The notes under the pieces are model-generated. The model had not been told where the DNA came from, did no database searches, and saw only the letters and a list, made by a program, of their open reading frames with translations. This document shows positions 62,177 to 64,000 of a stretch of 64,000 nucleotides of DNA, piece after piece. A program made the position numbers and the translations under genes. The DNA comes from Strigamia acuminata (lineage: Eukaryota; Arthropoda; Chilopoda; Geophilomorpha; Linotaeniidae), in assembly GCA_949358305.1 (NCBI GenBank), contig OX442316.1:7998001-8062000 (forward strand), read 5' to 3'. The number at the start of each line of letters is the position of its first letter. Positions within the stretch are counted from its first letter, which is position 1.

Positions 62177-63499
62177 AGAGTCTAGTAAGGAAAAGTAAAG
62201 ACAGCGAATTATATTTTTTACCTGCCAGAACAAACTTTGGTGCAAATTATTTTTTCCTTTGAACATTCCACAGTCCAGTTTAATTTGTAATTAACTTATT
62301 TGGTTGTGATATTTTGATATTTAATTCTATAACAAAATGTTAAATGTTGAAACTAACTTCTAGTCAATAAAATGAGAGAAATGCAGGAATTTTATGATTG
62401 CTTATATTTGTTTAAATCTTATATATATATATATATATATTTTTAAATCTTAATATAATATTCAGCTAGAATTACTTATTGTTTATTTCTATTGTAATCA
62501 TCCAAAAGCAGTAGAACAAATAAATGCCCAAAAATTTATTTGCATTTAGCATATACTTATTTAGCAAATAATTCAGTGTGTTAAAAACTGATTTATTTGC
62601 TCTTGTATTCCATGCAAACAATTTATCTTTTTAAAAAATTCTAATTTACCGGAATAAATAATTATTTTTAGTTGTTTGCATTACTTACGAGCAAGAAGAA
62701 ACAGCTGAGTTTTGACTGTGGCCTACTCGCATGTGCGGTTCTGTAGCTAACTAAAGTCACGTGATAAACTCGGTCCACATTTTCCTGTGTACCGAATGCG
62801 CCATCGTTCGGTTGGAAAATTCAAAATAGGTTTAATCTTGAAGACATCGAGCAGTGTAGGGTAAGTTTTTATGCTTGATTTTTGTTTTGGTAGGTTTTTT
62901 TATTTACATTTTACATAATTTAAACGAGTTTTTCAAATTATTGGCTTTGCTGAAATAGTAATGGCTGTCGTTTTTGATGAGATGACGTCAGTTACATGGC
63001 GCGCAAGTACGAGTCGGCCCATAAACAATTCCTGACAACAAAATTATCATGAATTTGTTTGTCCCGCTAGTTTTGCTTCTTTATTTATAAAATTAAAACA
63101 TTTATGACTTGATCATTCAAATTATATCAAAAAATAGTTTTGTTTATTGAAAAATTCCTTTTACCGAAAAGAAAAATAGAAAAAACTGCACAAATGATTG
63201 CTGGAGCATTTGATTTTAAACTCTAAAACCATAATCTATTAACAATTTATCATAATGTATAGTAAATCTGCATAGTTTGACCACGAACAATTTGTGGTTT
63301 GGGCATCATTTAAGCATACAAAAGTAGGAAGTGCAGTTTTAATGCCACCGCAAACTCCGTTTTACAGTACTTTAATGAGCCTCGTCTTTTTTTTTTGTTA
63401 TTTAATTGCACAGTTCGGCCCTCCGTTGCTCAAGACGAAAAAATAACAATAATAAATATATAATCAAGTTTTTAGTGTTCATTTTTGCACACGTGAATG
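62177..63499. other. Spacer between AGTRAP-like and SOSTDC1-like genes
   Basis: AGTRAP 3' UTR to about 62390; (AT)n at 62420-62441. A GC-richer segment at about 62690-62860 ends GTGTAGG|GTAAGTTT, an exon-like donor on the plus strand with no plus-strand gene in view. The rest is AT-rich and includes the 3' UTR of the SOSTDC1-like gene on the minus strand. Confidence 0.45.
62420..62441. repeat. (AT)n microsatellite
   Basis: About eleven AT pairs. Confidence 0.9.
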
Positions 63500-63852
63500 T
63501 TAATTGTGATGATGACGCTCCTTATCTTTCTTTCTAGATGTTTTATTATGGGATCGTTTATACTTTTTGCATTTACACGACCGGACAACACGAATGCGGT
63601 ACGATCGTCGCTCGCCGTTTTCGCACAGAAGATAAATGCGTTTGTTCTTGACAACATCATCGATGCAACGCCACTCGTCCGCGGTTTTACGAGATGATAA
63701 GAGTTTGGCATAATGCGCATACCAAGGCAATTCGTTGACTGGTAAGCAGTAGCCTGAACATACCACTTCGGTGATTGGACGGACGGATGTGCAAAAACCG
63801 TCAGAAATATATTTCTTCGACCGGAGTTCTTTGCACCCTAAAGGTGATTCAT
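63500..63852 (-). CDS. SOSTDC1: SOSTDC1/sclerostin-like secreted cystine-knot protein, last exon (partial)
   Basis: Secreted antagonist of BMP and Wnt signalling in vertebrates (SOSTDC1/Wise). Only the last coding exon is in the window: acceptor TTTTATTAG just above 63852, stop TAA at 63502-63500; it needs one base from the preceding exon. It encodes 116 complete codons: GCKELRSKKYISDGFC, TEVVCSGYCLPVNELPW, EWRCIDD, IYLLCENGERRSYRIRVV and SCKCKKYKRSHN, followed by a Lys/His-rich tail. The CSGxC, WRC and CKC cysteines of the C-terminal cystine knot are all present, and the RxHN after CKCK is characteristic of SOSTDC1/SOST. The signal peptide and start must lie beyond the right edge. Confidence 0.93.
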
Positions 63853-64000
63853 CTAATAAAATAGAAAAGGAGAAAAAAAATAAAACATTCTGTGCAACCG
63901 GACATGCGCTTACACAATATTGAAATCACTTATAATAACTCGCAATTCTTGTTTCGAATGAATGTTTTTACAATTTTTTTTTCTTTTTTTTCTTTTTATT
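63853..64000 (-). other. Intron of the SOSTDC1-like gene, to window edge
   Basis: AT-rich sequence upstream (minus strand) of the acceptor at 63853; no further exon seen. Confidence 0.6.

Noticed and set aside
1-64000. tRNA, rRNA or CRISPR arrays
   Set aside because: No tRNA B-box with a matching cloverleaf, no rRNA sequence and no regularly spaced repeats were seen by reading; a tRNAscan run could still find a tRNA missed by eye.

Overview
The window is spliced nuclear DNA from an animal, AT-rich, with GT-AG introns from about 50 bp to several kb. Protein similarity points to an arthropod: the GLI-family gene at the left edge carries Cubitus interruptus (Ci) features such as clustered RRxS sites, a YDPIS block and an LPDEM block. 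A non-insect hexapod or a crustacean would fit, but this is inference. Family names rest on protein similarity recalled from memory; no search was run.

Layout: (1) 285-4130 (+), 3' part of ci/GLI. (2) 4.8-9.6 kb, non-coding, with two abutting DNA-transposon remnants and a possible LMX1 leader exon. (3) 9644-15371 (+), LMX1-type LIM-homeobox gene. (4) 15.4-20.5 kb, non-coding, with a GC-rich island. (5) 20556-22139 (-), ARMC6. (6) 23168-36108 (+), SGSM RUN-TBC RabGAP in 22 coding exons, with a dead Ty1/copia fragment in one intron. (7) 37532-38323 (+), small calponin-homology protein. (8) 38.3-43.4 kb, mostly empty, with one candidate orphan exon pair. (9) 43406-50553 (+), FAM20C-like secretory kinase, with a 67-bp-arm inverted repeat in intron 1. 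(10) 52117-53724 (-), alpha-arrestin. (11) 54076-56478 (-), MYORG-like GH31 protein lacking its catalytic carboxylates. (12) 57877-59272 (+), FOXN1/4 forkhead factor. (13) 59683-60510 (-), mitoribosomal protein mS38 (AURKAIP1). (14) 60807-62176 (+), AGTRAP-like membrane protein, head-to-head with mS38. (15) 63500-63852 (-), last exon of a SOSTDC1/sclerostin-like cystine-knot protein, running off the right edge.

The genes do not form an operon or pathway. Three developmental transcription factors (Ci, LMX1, FOXN) and a secreted BMP/Wnt-antagonist-type gene lie among housekeeping and trafficking genes. Splice phases were checked exon by exon, and 11 of the 12 gene models close in frame from start or window edge to stop. 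The SOSTDC1 model is only a last exon whose upstream phase cannot be tested. The most notable observations are the apparent GH31 pseudoenzyme, the long intronic hairpin, the cysteine-pair repeat in Ci, and the twin TA-flanked transposon remnants.
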